A stretch of 33,188 nucleotides of DNA from Bryobacterales bacterium (lineage in GTDB: Bacteria > Acidobacteriota > Terriglobia > Bryobacterales > UBA6623). The notes under the pieces are model-generated. The model saw only the letters and a list, made by a program, of their open reading frames with translations, did no database searches and was not told the DNA's origin. Shown piece after piece: positions 33,188 through 33,188 of the stretch. The position numbers and the translations under genes were made by a program. How positions within the stretch are numbered: position 1 is the stretch's first letter; each line of letters starts with the position of its first letter. The stretch lies in assembly GCA_028819235.1 (NCBI GenBank), contig JAPPMC010000210.1, positions 1-33,188 of the forward strand. The letters run 5' to 3'.

Positions 33188-33188
33188 T

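Overview
The window is 33.2 kb of high-GC bacterial chromosome with no rRNA, tRNA, CRISPR array or intact insertion sequence that I can see. Several traits together suggest an Acidobacteriota-like organism of the Bryobacterales/Solibacteres type: a trpA - chorismate mutase - tyrA operon beside rsfS, secreted FAD oxidoreductase, sulfatase and dienelactone hydrolase genes, Tat-exported Gfo/Idh/MocA oxidoreductases, and two M81 (MlrC) proteins. This is inference from gene content; Planctomycetota or Verrucomicrobiota are less likely alternatives. Several non-coding stretches of 0.3-0.8 kb and a decayed gene duplicate suggest a genome with loose coding density.

Region 1 (about 0.9-8.8 kb) looks like a defence or stress island. 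On the minus strand, a YhaO/SbcD-type nuclease, a 1174-residue YhaN/SbcC-type ATPase and an SDH-type (ClpP/SppA fold) serine protease form a tightly coupled operon, the last two overlapping as GTGA. Divergent from it is an AbiEi-type antitoxin with no AbiEii toxin. Next comes a hicA-hicB pair in which hicA carries an in-frame TGA while hicB is intact. The nuclease-ATPase-protease cassette is my best candidate for an undescribed system.

Region 2 (about 9.5-15.1 kb, minus strand) carries a pseudogene copy of a secreted coiled-coil protein (9.6-10.2 kb) whose intact parent lies at 14.25-15.04 kb, an Asp-box (sialidase-like) lipoprotein and a secreted FAD-dependent oxidoreductase. Region 3 (15.2-17.5 kb) is housekeeping: rsfS convergent with trpA-chorismate mutase-tyrA, which is translationally coupled.

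Region 4 (17.6-24.8 kb) has a mandelate racemase-type enolase-superfamily enzyme followed by an amidohydrolase homologue that has lost its metal ligands. A dienelactone hydrolase-sulfatase pair and an Nramp-like transporter lacking the canonical metal motif follow. Region 5 (25.6-33.1 kb) is a carbohydrate or carboxylate-type cluster: two Tat-signal Gfo/Idh/MocA oxidoreductases, a DUF433 protein, mannonate dehydratase UxuA, and two M81 metallopeptidase-family proteins. A 25-nt repeat (24/25 identical) lies in inverted orientation within about 60 nt of both window ends, which may mean the window is a contig broken at a dispersed repeat.
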